From Mansonella perstans (taxonomy: Eukaryota > Nematoda > Chromadorea > Rhabditida > Onchocercidae): DNA of 64,000 nt. The notes beneath the pieces were generated by a model. The model was not told the DNA's origin. It saw only the letters and a list, made by a program, of their open reading frames with translations, and searched no databases. A program made the position numbers and the translations under genes. Position 1 is the first letter of the stretch. Every line of letters starts with the position of its first letter. The stretch covers positions 62,001-126,000 of the forward strand of contig JBAMDO010000578.1 of NCBI GenBank assembly GCA_037074765.1, in the 5' to 3' direction. Of the stretch, positions 1-15,000 are shown piece after piece.

Positions 1-2
1 GA

Positions 3-3000
3 TTATTATATCTGTTCAAAGTTGCGCCAAAAAGTGGTCCAAGTATCGGAGAATTTTCCGAAGAAACAATACCATTACGTCTAGTGGGTACGTTTAGAAA
101 ATTTTCTTATGATCAAATTAAATAAAATTTTGAAACGCGATCTTCTAAGAGCGTATGAATATTCTAAGACTAAAAAAAACATTCCATTTATTCTATACTT
201 TATTTTTTTTAGCAGCTAAAAGGCCTGAAATAATAAAAAGTATCAGAGATGTCTCAGTCTCACGCAAATGTGAACTTAAATTGGAATGTCATGCAACTGG
301 CGAGCCTACTCCACAGTACATCTGGTACAAGGATGACCAAGAAATCATTCCGACTGGCGAGAACATTGAGGTTGCTCTAATGCATATTTAAAATAAAAAT
401 CACGAGGGTATATAATTAAGAAGTTATTTCGTTAAGGATATATTGGAAACAAGAATTTTGGAACCATTTTTAATTTTATCATTCTTCATGTTAATTTTAT
501 CTAAATTTTAGAAATTGTAAGACTGAATGAGCTGTTTTTTGTAGATTGTCAGCGAAGGCTGTATGAGCGCTCTCTTAATTCATTGCACATCGGCAGCGGA
601 TACCGGTACGTATAGATGTGAAGTTGTGAACGATCTTGGTTCAGTAGATTCACAGGCTATCGTTACTGTCACAGGTATTTCCATAAAAATCGAAATTATG
701 CAATTCTAACTCTATCTATTTCATGTTTTTTTTTTTTTTTTAAATTCAATTAAACTGCAAAATGTTGTAGATGTGCGTGCTCATTTTGTGTCTTCATTCC
801 CCGAATATCTGGAAATAGATGAAGGAGAAGAAATTGGATTTACATGTGAGCTTTCCGATGCCGATGCTTCTGTTGTCTGGTTAAAGGATGGCAAACCTTT
901 GCGATCAAATGAACGGATAATGATTGAAGAGGGCGGCGTTGAAAGAAAACTTATAATTAAAAATGTAGTACATGAAGACAGTGGCAGATATGTATGTAGC
1001 ACTGTTGATAAAAAGAGTCAATCTGAAGCGGAATTAATTGTGAAAGGTAACAAATCATTTGCTTCTGTCTAGATTATTGTTGTTATTAATGATGTTCAAA
1101 AGCCAATTAGAAAAATATGACTGTGTAGAAGTAATGATCATAAATTTGCAGAAGAACTACCGCATATCAAGAGAGGCCCACAAGATCAGGTTATTACTGA
1201 AATTGGTACTACCACAGTATTGAAATGTGAAACTACCAAGCCAGTGAAAGCTGTAAAATGGTTTAAAAATGGAAGAGAAATTCTTCCACGACAAAAGAAA
1301 TTCTGCATGAACGTTGAAGAAACAATTGCGACATTAACAATTATGGATTTTGAACTCAGTGACTGCGCTGAATATAAAATAGCACTTCGTGAGGATGAAG
1401 TAAGTGCTCCAGCTAAAGTGGAACTCAAGATAGCACCAGTAATCAAATTGGAGAAAAACTTACCAAGCAATATACTGAACTTGCCCTATGGTACTGATTT
1501 TGATATCGAATTCGTTTATGAAGGATTTCCTGAGGTCGATATCAAGATCACTCTTAATGATAAACCACTGAACAAGATGAGATCACGTATGCATGTATAC
1601 GATAATAAGCTGTCATTGCGTCTCAAAAATCTAATTCAGGAAGATTCGGGTATATTGAGAGTTATAATAGAAAATGAAATTGGAAGTGCAAGTGAAGAGA
1701 TTCAATTGAATGTAATCAATGTTCCTTCTAAACCGCGTCATTTGACAGCTTTCAATATTACAAGCCGTTCGGTAATGCTCCGGTGGGAGAAAGCAGATGA
1801 TAATGGATCTCCAATTACAAATTATATCGTTGAAAGGAAAACAGCAGATATTAAACGTTGGCGCAATATTAGGAAATGTGAATCGGCACAATATGAATTT
1901 ATGGTTAAAGACCTTTGTCCTAATGAAAGCTACTCATTCCGCATACTTGCCGTGAATGAGGTTGGTGAAGGAGCTCCAAGCAATGTAGTTGACATAGTGA
2001 CCCTAAATGAAAGTGCTGAATTAGAAGAAACAAAAGTTCTGCTAGCACCGAGTTGTTTAAAAGCAACGTTTGTTGAGGAAGATCAAAGTTTCTTAATCAC
2101 ATGGGAGATAGTTGAGGAAGCTGAACAGTATATCATTGAAAGATCTAAACTGAAAAATGATTGGAAGCAAATTGGCATAACAACAGAGCCGAAGTTTATT
2201 GATTCTTTTGATGGAAGTTCGAGCTACAAATACCGTGTTGTTGCAAAGAAAGGCGATCAATTATCCAATCCTAGTGAGGAAACGGAAATATTTCCTATTC
2301 ACAAACAAAAAGAAGAAAGTGACACTACTGAAATGCTTGATGGAATTCCTAGGATGCTTGAGTCGAACCTACAAGAAATGGAGGAGCAAGAATCAAAAAC
2401 AACCGATGAGCAGTCGGCTCATCAAAAAAAAGCAGTTAAAAAAATTGCGAGAAAAGTGGAAGATAAACAGGAGCAGGATGTTGGCAATGATATAATGGTA
2501 GAAGCAGAAAAATTAGAGGATACATCTAAGAAAGAGGAGGTAGAAGAGAAGAAAGGTAAAGTTAGGTTGAGAAAAGCTGTTAAAAAGAAGAGCGATACAG
2601 AAGAGAAAAAAGAAGAAATTTCCAAAGACGAAGTTGCAGTAGCCGAGAATTTTGAGCAGGAAAAAGTTAAAGTTGAGAAGGGGTCGGAAACAGAGCTCAA
2701 GTTCGGAAAGGAAAAACATAAAATGAAGTCAGACGGGGAAAAAATTGAATCTGTGGAAAAGCCGGCAGACGAGAAAACAGAAGTAAAGAAAAAAATTTCA
2801 GAAGTAAAAGCGATGAAAAAAACAGAAGCATTAGAAACTGCAAAAATGGAACTTGAAAATGATTCAGGAAAAAAGGCTGAGAAAAGAAAAAGCGCTCAAG
2901 TAAAACAAGAAGATGGAACGACTGCTGAAGATGGAAAATTGACGAAGAAAAAGAAGACAAAGAGTAAGGTAGAACTAAAAGAAACGCTAATCACTGAAAA

Positions 3001-6000
3001 GGAGGAAACGGAAGAGGAAATAATGGAAAAGGAAAAGTTGGAGGTAAAATCTTCCAAAAGTTCCGTAATGATTAACTATGGAACGAAGAGTTTCGAATTG
3101 ATATGCAACATTAGTGGTAACTGTGAGGAGTGTTACTGGACAAAAGATGGAAAGGCAATTGATGAGAAGTTGGTGAAAACCGTGGCGAAAACTTCTGTTT
3201 TGCGACTTGAAAATGTTGACGAATTGACTGCAGGTCTATATCATTTCACTGCAACGAATAAAACAGAGAAAGCAATTACTGAAATCCGTGTTATTGTTGC
3301 AGGTTATCCATTTTTTAATAAGAAAATATAAACACCTGAATTAAATATTAATGAAATATCTGAATTTAATATCAACAAATATAGAACAAGAAGTTCAGTA
3401 ATCGATAAAATAGATATAGCGAGAATATTATTATATATATCAATCATTTAAGCAATTCTAATTTTTAGAAAACACTGCAAAAACCAAGAAGAATATTCGA
3501 AATAATATTTCAGAGAAGCCAAAAATTGAGTTTAACGAAGCTACATTTGGAGGAAAAGTTGGTGAAATGTTAAAAATTGATGCAAATGTTACGGGACTAC
3601 CGGTTCCAACTTGTAAATGGCTAAAAGATGGCGCAGAATTAAAGACAGATAATAATACCGCCATTACATTCAAAGACGGTATTGCTGTTGTAACAATCAA
3701 AAAAGCAAATCTTGATAATTCGGGTCTTTATAAACTGATTGTGGAAAATGCATGCGGGAAACAAGAAGGTCTGATTGAAGTACTAATTAAAGGTTGGTGT
3801 TGTTGGTCATGGTGTTAACTTAATATATTGCCTAGAAATATCATGATAATTCGGTAATTCAATTCAGCATTCAACAGATAATAATGTAATTATGTCATAG
3901 TTACAGTAGCAACTATTGGTATTTCCTATTTAATAACAGATTGGTTGGGCTATTTATGATCCATTTAATCTTAATTTCAGCCATTTTTTTTGATTTTTGG
4001 TAACATCAAAATAATTTTCAGAAAGTAGCCCTATTAGTAAGACATTAAATAACAGATTAAATAATAAAATGAATATTGAGCAGAACTTAAAATATAACTG
4101 ATATCGATTTTTAATGTTTTTTCAAAAACAAAGAGATAATCTGAATAATTTGTGATATCTTTCACGTGAATCGAAAAATTTGTAGTATCCTTTCTGTTTT
4201 CAGGAACTCCATCTGTACCAGTTGGCCCGTTACAAGTGTCCGATGTAACAAATACTTCTTGTAAACTTGCATGGAATCCTCCGGAACGAGATGGTAACAG
4301 TCAGCTGCTTGGTTACTGCATCGAAAAACGTGATGCGGGAAAATCAAGCTGGGCATTTGTCGCACGAACCACATCGATGAATGCAACTATCACCGGTTTA
4401 TCTGACACTACAACGTATTATTTCCGTGTTGCAGCTGAAAATACGTTCGGTACAGGTCCAGCTTTGGAATCCAAAGAATTGGTGCAACCGTCAAAAATTA
4501 CTGGTAAATAATACTAATTGACATTTTATCTTTGAAGTAATTACTTTTTTTGGCATGCAAAAGGAGTATAAATTGTTTGTATGTATTAATTGTGTTATAA
4601 TATTTAAAGCAAACTTTACAATATGAAAGTTAAATTTAAATAGTACTGATAATGACTAAGAAAGTAGTACATTTTGATACAAATGCTTTTCTAATTTCTA
4701 TAAATTGGTTTTGAAGGAGTAAACAATTTACAGAGAAAAAACTTTTAAAGTTATTTTTTGGAATTATTTAATCTTTTTAATTACAGCAATTGAAAAGCCG
4801 AAAATCAAGAAAGCACCAGGGAAAGAAACTGGGAGTGTAGGTGATAAGCTTACATTTAGTGTAGAATTTACTGCTAAACCAGTACCTGAAGTTCACTGGT
4901 ATAGAAATGGTGAAGAATTGTTCGATAATATGGATAATATTATAACAAAAATAGATAATAAATCGATTCTAACAATCCAGAAACTTGCCGAGAATGATGA
5001 AGGAGAGTATCAGGTATAAAGACTGATTAAATTTATCTTAAAAACTCGTTTTTATTTTGTATTTCCATCAGATTTAAATCGATTTAAGGGCGTTCCATTA
5101 GCAATCACGAAATTCTTTCAGATTGTTGTGGAAAATGAAGCGGGTAAAGCGCATCATAAATTCAACGTGGAAGTAAAATCGAAACCAACGATAATTGATG
5201 CGGACAGAAAGCCACAAGTTTTCAATAAAGGTGAAGACGTCAAACTACAACTGGCTTTCACTGGTTAGCTTTCTGTTTGAATTTCTTTGCAGATGATATG
5301 ATCTAATAAAATCATTAAATATGTTTCACAGATATCCCTTTATGAATTTAGATAAGTTTTATTTAACAAAAATTTGAAATCAATCTAAAATTAATGATTA
5401 GTTTTAACTTATTAAACGCAGTCTTGAATTTTTTCAAAGAGAAACTTTGCTCTTTCTGCTCCTGACGAGCTGACATTCCAATGAAGTCAGAGATCAGGTC
5501 TCATTCAAGGGAGTTGGGACTAGGTCAATCTGTATTGTACAGTGCAGCATGCAATTCTCAAGATTATCTAACGTGTGATAGTAAAGCTGTCAAAACAATT
5601 TGAAATAGCTCGACTACAATCCGACTTCTCACTTTTTTTAACTTTTACAATCTTATTGAAACCATACATTTTACAACAACAGAAATTTTAACATTTCGAA
5701 AATGATTTTCACGAAATCAATTGGTACAGTTCGACGAATTAGAGATTGAAAATGAAATGATTTATATTCTTAAATGTGAAAGAAATGGACATTGAAGAAA
5801 ATTGAGAACGGAAAGTTGATCAATCATAAACACATTTAAATGCTGGTCACTTGTGTGATTAGGACTAGTTATTTCAGTTTGAATCTTTGATTATATAATT
5901 CTGAATGATATTTTTCAAGGCACTTTATAGCTGCCTTCATAATTTTTCGATGATTATGGTACTAATTTAGAGTTTTAGATTAATTTAATCATAAACAATG

Positions 6001-9000
6001 TGATTTATGGAACTTTTTAGTTGAACCATATTATCATGATCTTCCATAGAAAATTAAAGTCAGCGACGATTGTCACTTAGCGTTCCACATTAATTTTTAT
6101 TGTTTTCGAACAAAAATTTATACAAATTTGAAAAAACTAGAGTGACGAAGTCATCTGTCATTTGAAGAAGTAAAATGCTGTAATTCAAAATATCAGTTCT
6201 GGCTTCAATAATAGTGACGATGTTAAAAATTATTTTTATTTTCGTTTTATGATGGAGAAAAAGGTTAGATTCTTAGCAAATCATAGGATTGAAATCTTTT
6301 CAATAGTTTCCGGACAGATTTTGTGATTTCAGTTCTCAACGGCTTTTCGTAATAAAAAAAAACTGAAATATTGTTGAAAGAAATGGGAAATGGGAAATGT
6401 CGAAAATATATTTGCAGAAGAAATTTACTGAAATTTCAATCAGTTAATATACCCTTTACTGACAGATAGCGACTTCGGTGGCACTAAGATTACTTTGAAC
6501 AACTGTAGCATATGTACACTTGAGATAAAAAGAAAGACAGCAAGCAAAAAACAAAAAGACTGAAGTGAATTAATCAAATTGGGATGGAAATTTCTTCAAA
6601 ATAACATTGAATAAGGAATAGCGCGTGGAAGTTATGAATCTTCATTACCAGTTCTTTTGTTTAACAATGATTGTGTTTTGCGCTCCTGTCGTATATGATC
6701 CATTCTTTGCTGTTCTGCCTGTTGCTCATCCTGGGCTACTTTAATGAAATTGTCCACGATAATTGTAATCGGTAAGGCTAGCACTAGTACACCACACATT
6801 ATTGCTGCCGTTGCGATAATTTTACCCACTTCAAACAAACGATATGAGTAGTTCTAAATAAATTTTTCAAAAAAATTCTATTTTAATTTAAAATCTGACA
6901 AGATGATGAATAAATTACTTGTTGTTGCTGGGACGGCATCTCCGTAGCCAACTGTTGTCATCGTTACTATACCTGTAGTATCAGTTCGAATGAAATTCTT
7001 TTGTCTTTAAATTTAACTTATTTTTTTTATGTAAGGATGACGAGAAATTAATTTACAATAAAAGATAGAAACTTACACCACCAATAGGCAGCAGGTATAC
7101 TAGTGAATGGTGTCTCATCTTCATCCTTTTCTAAAAAATAGATCATCGTGGAAAAGAAAACGACACCAGTGAGCAATACAATTGTCATCATTTGCAGTTG
7201 TTTTTGACTCCTTTGTAATGTCATTCCAAAAGTCTGTAGACCGGAACTAAATCTGCCAAGTTTAATAATTCGTATCACTCGTAGAACCCGTAATATACGA
7301 ACCACTAAGAAAGCCCAGCGTAAATCGCGCAATTTTTTGTCGTCCACACCACAGAGTGTTAAGAGTAATTCAAGATAGAATGGGATAATTGTCATCAAAT
7401 CTACCAAATTTAATGGTTTTAACATAAAACGAAATTTTCTCGGTGCAGCAAATAAACGTAGGCAATATTCGACAGTGAAAAATGCTATGCAAATACGTTC
7501 CGTTAATATAAAAACTTGATGCTCAACTCGTATTTCTTCAATTTTTTCCATTACAGTTATAGTACCGTTTGAAAGCATAACTGTTTCATTGTGAGCAGGT
7601 AAATATTGGGTCACCTGAAATGATCACTTGTAATTTATCAAGTTAATGAGTTTCAAATTCAAAAGATAAATAGATTAAGAAAATTTTAGAAGAACGGATA
7701 GAAGATAAGGCAGTTTGTTTTAGTATATCCTGTGCAGATTTTTAACATCGTGAGCATAAAACGATATGAATAGACAAATATTGTAATTTCTTTCAAAAAA
7801 AAATGAAAGATCTGAAATGTGAACATCCATTAATAACAATGAACAGTTTTAGTGACGAGTTTTACCAAATGATGAATTATATGATATTGATAGCACAACT
7901 ATCTGTTAATTCGTATTTTGTACCATACTTCCTTTTAAATGTACTAAATCTTTCATCTCATTTTTTTTTTTCATCACCATTTAGTCAGAAGAATAACTGA
8001 TCTGATATGATTAATACTGCTATTCTGCTTTTCTTCTCAAACAAATACATTTAGTCATAAGAACAAACCTGGAAATCTGGAATGGTTCCGAAGCTTAAAC
8101 CCATAACAGATATAGCAACGAACAGGGTTGAGGATAGTTCAAATGCTTTAGCCTGAACTGATGAACCGGGCCTTTCCAGAAATGTCCACATCTTCCTTCT
8201 TACACTTCCAAACATCAAATCATTAAATGTCTTATTATCAACCTGAAAAAGTCATTTTATGATTTTGTTTGCAAATTTCTGAAAAAATTATTGGGAATAT
8301 ACTTTTTCTTCCTCCTGTTTTTCGTATCGATCTCGAACCGCAACATCGGCACAACATGAGCCAATAGAATGATAGGAAATTCCCCAAAACTCAAGCTCTG
8401 ACATGAAAGCAACCGGACAAATTTCTGGTGGCCGATGCACAACACCAGTTGCATAATATTGATATATTGCATGAAATGCATATGGTGATCGTTGAAAGTA
8501 ATATGCACCCTCGGATGCCATATATGCATCCGCGACCTTAAATGAAACATGTTTCAAATAAGCTCAAATCATCAATTCTTTCCTGTGCTCTTTTTCTTTT
8601 CCAGGAATTTTTTCAAAGGAGAATTTTCTAAAATTCATTATATTGATTTTTTTATTGAAAGAAAAGTCTCCCGAAATCTTTTTTTGAAATATCTCAGAAA
8701 AACGAACTTTGATTCTTGCATTATGATTTAGCTGAACAAATTTAGAAAGAAAGCTAGTTAATTCTGCTTGTAGAATTGCTTCAATCAACATTAGGTATGA
8801 GGTACCACCAATATTAAGTCTAAGAAGCATTGGTTCACCATCATCATTACGTCCGTCGGGTGGTATTGGCTGAAAATTGTTGCTAATAATCTTGCATCAG
8901 TTGTTTAAACTTTACGAAATTTGAGAGTGAATATTGTTATATCATTAAAAAATACTGATATAGTTGGGTAACGTAGCGTTAAGAGGAAAAGAAAGACATT

Positions 9001-12000
9001 CGGATAGAAAATGAAAGACATTGGGATAGAAGATATTTTTATCTAATTAATAAACTTTCGATAGATTTCTGATTAGATAATAATTTGTACTAGAACCTGA
9101 AAACAGTCCGTTCCGCTGTCCCAAATTTCATCGAGACGGTCGGCGTTGTTTCTTCCAGTGTTTGCAACTGCTGCACGGTTGCACGAAACAAGCCGTTTTT
9201 TGTGCTGTTGAACCGCCCTGTAAAAATTATTTATTTTTTTTGCTTCAATTCCGTTTAGCTTTCCTGTTTTTTTTGTCGAAATCATAAAGGCTGCTTCGTG
9301 ATATCTCCCGATTTTCCGCTTAGTTATTGAAATAAAAACGAAATCAATAACTAGTGAAATTTGCCTCATGAATTAAGCACATTTTGAAAATTGATATTTT
9401 CGTCTTTACATTCATTACAGTATCAGCCCATCTTATCCTGAATGAATTCCTGGTCTTCAAAATTGAAATATTTACAATGAGTTTTGGCAGCTCATTAAAT
9501 GCTTAACTGCAGCTCAATTTTCTGACGAATTAAAATAAGTAAAAGCAAACAACCACGAAGCAGCGTAGCATAAGATAGATGGATTGGCTCACCCGCTGAT
9601 CATGCTGCTTGTGATCCTGCAATATTTAAATTTGAATGATTCATTCATATCTATTGTTTTTTACTAAAATTCTTTTTCAATTTTTTATAATACTAAAAAA
9701 ATTATTGCTTTCCTACTGTGTGTAGCATTTCTTTTGCATTATTTATTATTTTTCAAAAAAAAAGTGAAAATGAACATTGGAGTTCTTTTTATATCTATGA
9801 AGAGATAAGTGAGTAGATGAATTCTGAATTGTTTTATTTTCTTGTTTGGAATAAAAGAGGAACATTATCATTGCTTTGATGATGATAATCTTTCTCTGTG
9901 CTTTTTATCAATGATTTAATATTAATGATAACAAACAATCAGGTCAGCAGTCAATCGAAGTGCTCCATTTTCGATATCTTTAAATCAGTCTTAAAATTCA
10001 TCGAAATGAAAACGAAAGCAAAGAAAAAGAATTTTTTGTTTGTTTGTTTATTACAAAGTTCTGAAATGCATAGGATAAGGAGGAAGTTAAGAGATAGAAA
10101 AAAAATGAGAAAATATTTCTCCAAAGTTTGGAAGTAAATCTACTGAAATGCCAGTTACTGCGAGATATTCTGGATAAATGAAAAAAAATCGTCGAGTAGT
10201 GATGGTGGTGAAATTTTGCTTCCAATTACTTGAGTTAACATTAAGTGCAATTAAATCTTACACTATAAGTCTAAAATACTAGCTTATCTTGTGTGCCTTG
10301 TGTTGCCTTATGTTTTTATAGCTAGCAAGGACTAGGAAGCATGGTAATATCAATAACAGAAGTGTGGAAGGACAAAATTATTCCGTATTTAATGAATTTT
10401 CTTAATACGAGTGCGTTTCAGTAATATATTTGTATGAGTAAATTATTTTATGTGATATGAAAAAGGCGTGGGAAATATGGAAGGACTTGAAGCATTTGTT
10501 ATTTAAGAATTGACGCATTATTTATTATTTAAGAATTGCCACTTTTAGATTTTTCGAAAATGCAGTGAGCAAAGCAATCGAAAATGATTAATTAGAATAA
10601 TTAACTGAACAGAAGGAGGAGTTGAGTAATCTAAAAGATTACATCTGAAAAAAATTGTCTTTAAAATTAGGAACAAAGTATCCTAAAAAAAATTGTTCCT
10701 TACTTGATTTGAAGTTGAAGTCCAAGAATTTTTCACATAAATTTTTTCTTTACCCGAAGTCACTACATCGAGCAAAATGAAAAATTTGTTTGATAATGAA
10801 TCTTGATCGATAGAACAGGCTATGAAAGCCGAAATCGAGAATGTTATGGAAGGGTTTTATCGCATTCAGAAATTCAGATTTAATCAGGTTAATTTTGAAT
10901 TTCATCAATTCTAAAATTGTTTAGCAGATTTTTTTCATCTTTTTATTTTTTTAAATGATCTCTGAGGAAAGAGATTACAGATCAGGGAGAGAAAGTGACA
11001 AGGAATTGAAGTTGTTGGCATTCCAAAGCATTGCCATCAGATATTTGGAATTCTTTACATTTTGCAAGAACTGAAAGCTTTTCTTGATATCTGATAAGAT
11101 CGGCTTGTTAAAGGAAAGCAAAAAGATGATAGATCCGCTAAAGATTGCTGTACAAAGGCGTAAGATAACATGCTAAAAAAAATTTAAGTGAAATCTTTAC
11201 AACTAAAATTGCTGTTCTACAATATTAATTAATGTTATTGTAAAATTTTGACAGAGAAGGAGTTTGATTGCAAAGGTTTCAGTTAAGGGTTGACTTGGAA
11301 GTAAGTTAATAAAAAATTACAAAAAATATCTAGTCGGAAAGTTAGTTAATTAGTGAGGTATTTTTAGTTTATGAGCATTACTCTATTAATTAGTATATTT
11401 GCTACTGTTATTGTAAGTCATTGTTTTTATCTTGTAAGGAAGCTTTTCCCATATTTTTTAAAGCTTGGATTTAGCAGTCTTTGCACAATAAAAAATTTGA
11501 CAACTTAGGCCAAAAAGACAAATTCCATAAGTGATCTCATATTCTCATATATTCAGATCATGAACTGAAAGTATTTGGTAGTTTTTTTTTTCTTTTTTTT
11601 TTTTAAAGGAGGCTTCCGTTTACTGGTAATCTTGTTTTTAGCCTTTCTAAAGCAATCAGACCATGACGGATGGACTAATAAAAAGGTTAAAATTATTTCT
11701 GAATTTAAGTGCTTATGATAAGTTCCGACAAGATCAAATCGTTCCAAAAAATTTTGATGATTTTTGGAAAAACATTTTCTAAATTTTATAGAAATTTCTT
11801 TTGCATTATTCCTTGCTTATTTTAAATAAGGAAGAAGAAAATTAATAAAATATTTCGTGCAGTAAAAAAACGATCGTTTCTCAGTGCGCATAATTGCATA
11901 TATCATTTGTGACAAGAGCGAATTGCATTTTAAAGCATTTTTCATTTGAAAAGATAAATTCTTATTTCTACCAGCGAGAATCTTGAAACTTCATATTTAA

Positions 12001-15000
12001 TTTGTTTTTTCTTTTAACCAAAAACAGTTAAAGTGAATCGTCTAACAGTGACGAAAAGATGAAGTAAATTTAGTTAAACATAAGAATTTTTTAAATGGTT
12101 TTTCTTATTCAACACTCTCAGCAAGTATGTCATTAAATGCTTAAGAAGACATTTTCCTTTTAATTGCAAGCTTCAATTTCTAATAAATTCAGTTTTAGAC
12201 TTAGATTACTGAGAAAAGCTTTTTGGAAAGATATATATTTACCAAAAAAATATAGAAAAAATATAGAAGCGGTAAAAGTCCAATTTAATTAAACAAGCGC
12301 CGTTAGAGGTGCACAACAGAATCACTAGCACCTGCCAGTGAATCGATTTTCAGTTCAATGCGAAAGTGGTTATTAGTATGAAGAGGCTAAACTTTTAGAA
12401 ATGAACAGGAGTGACCTCATAGTGCTTAAATTTTAAGTTTTAGCTTTTTTTTCATTTTTTTAAGCGCAAAAATCATTTGAAAAAAGCACTGACGATTTAG
12501 TGTGAAAAAAAGTATACGAGAAAGGCAGACAAATAGATGGATAAGCAGATGTAGAACAAGCACAACAGGTGAAATCTTATAATTTTACTTAACGATGAAA
12601 TAGAACGGGAAAGTTGGCTGAATTTTATAATAAACAGAAAAGCGAAAACTGCCGGCAGAGAAGATAGTATAGGTGTAATGAAGAAAAACATTGTGTTCTA
12701 GAAGGAATAGCAATAGTTGATTTAAAAATATAAAGAAAAGGACAATGTTTATTTACAAGAAGAGCTGATGAGTCTGTGTATGAAAGAAGAGTGGAATGAT
12801 GATGGTGATTTCAAGTGAAAAAATATTTAAGTTTTACCATTTTTTTACTAATTAAAACTAAAAATTTACTTCTTTTTTGAAATTGAGTAGTATCCATAAA
12901 GTCTTCGAAAAAAAGCCTTGGTAAAAATTGATAATCTTTTGCTTATTTCCAAAAATATCCTCGATCTTGGCCATTATTTTTCCTTTTCTCCTTTTTTTTA
13001 TTTCTTCTATAATTTTTCCTGTGGGAGCAAAAATTTTATCAGAAAAGCAAAATTTGAAATCGATAGAAAATATGAAACATTTAAATGTGAAAAACTTTTT
13101 CAAGCAGCTACTGCTATTCATGAGCTGTAGTCTAATAATTAAAATTACATTTTGTCCACATCGTTTGCTGGTCTATTATAATAAATGGATCATTTTAAAT
13201 CTCAAATTATATCATACTTATTTTCATTCTTTTAAAAATATTGCAGAAATATGTATAAAATAATAGAGCGAAGCAATCGGTATTAAATAGTTTATTTGAT
13301 TATTCAGTTCTTTATTTTTATTTAATTGCTTAAAATTTTTGGCACAGTTTTCTCACATAACCTTTTAAAACACAAAGAGTCTAAATGTTATGACACACTT
13401 AAGTTTTATTTCTAGTATATATGAGACAGCCTTAGAACATAAATCTTTTCATGGAACATGTAATAAGATCAAAGTTCATTAATTCCTGAACATATGAAAA
13501 TGTTGCAAACAAAAATAATTGGATCTTTCGTCTTCTAGTTAGTATTTTGCCATTAAGCACTTGATAATTGATTAATTCTGAACTGTTCTAAGATTTCAGA
13601 AGGCATTAAAAAAGAGAAATCATTTGCCAATAAAAATAATGAGGAGCATTTATCAAGTTTCTGAGATTTCTAATTAATTTTAAAACCAAAGAATTCGGAA
13701 ATTCAAAATTAAAATATTATAGACAATGGATAATTAAATGAGCTAACTACTAGATTTTATTTGATTTTTCCATTTTAGAATTTAACTAGAATTTTGATTA
13801 GAAATTTCGGACATCTCAAGTGTGTGTGTAATATTCTTGCTACCTCAATATTTATGAATTATTTATGGAAATTAATAATTTCCATAAGTGCAATTTAATG
13901 ATATGGTGCTTATAAATAAGAAAAAAGATATAAGACTAAGTAAATATTGCAGCTAATAATTATTTTGTTAAATTAGATACGAAATTGTTAAAAATTGATT
14001 ATTGAATGAAAATGCTTAGGTCATAGATATTCGGATCAGTCAATAATATATCAATGTGAGTTGTTGATTTGCAATGATTTGGTTAGAATTAAATAATCAT
14101 CTATATATTTCATCAACTTTTCGTGAATTTTTAGTACAAAATGAAATTATTATATAAGCATTACATTTCCATTTTCCTCTTTTTTTTTCCCGAATTTAGT
14201 ATTCATTTTACAAGCATCCATCATTAACTTTATATTATAAATGAATTGAACAATAGATGGTGAAAAAGCAAATAGGAATGTATTAAGGAAAAATTGGAGA
14301 AATAATTTGAAGAGTAGAAATGCTATTAGCTGATATTAAATAAAATCAGCCATTTGCCATTGCTATCTGGTACGAAGAATGGATGATATATGACATTACA
14401 TTGTTAATTAATTATTCATTGCTAATGAAGAACTCTAAAGTTCAAAATCATTAGCTATTAACATTGCATGAAGTGAATAATGAAATGAGCTATTGTTGAC
14501 AGTTAAATGTAGTATCACTAATATCGATCTTATAGAAATAGGTATACTCATTTTCTTATATGTTTGATTATTTTAATGATTATCAGTTTTTTCTGTGATT
14601 TCAAATAACGTTCTTTAAAATACAAATTAAATACATTTCATGTGAAATTTCAGTGATTAATGAATTTTAAATTGCTGTCAAATGATTTGATAAATATCTT
14701 AAGCATAAATTGAATCAAAGCTCGCTATTGTTCTGTAAGTTTCAGTTATTTTTAAAAATTAACTATTTATTTGGTGAAGCACAAGGTGAAATTATTTATT
14801 ATCTATGTTGATATACTTGGATTACCGTGGGTTTCCTCAGAAATTCAATGAATGGATTTGAAATTTTAATGATAATTAATGAGTGAATGAAACTAATTCG
14901 CCATTGAAGTACAGTTATGAATGCAATAGAAATAACTTGAGATTTTTAACTCGAAATTTGCTGAAAATTCCTACTAATGGTTATAGGCAAAAAACAGAAA

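Noticed and set aside
6829..6860. Extra NYSYRLFEV segment between pore and S6 of the Kv channel
   Set aside because: Using the upstream TTTAG acceptor puts the joined frame into a stop; the TTTGAAG acceptor gives PATTMGKII, as in Kv channels.
12918..13263. ORFs of 70 to 111 codons on both strands
   Set aside because: Phe/Ile/Lys-rich translation of AT-rich DNA with no domain, no splice context, and inside the giant intron.
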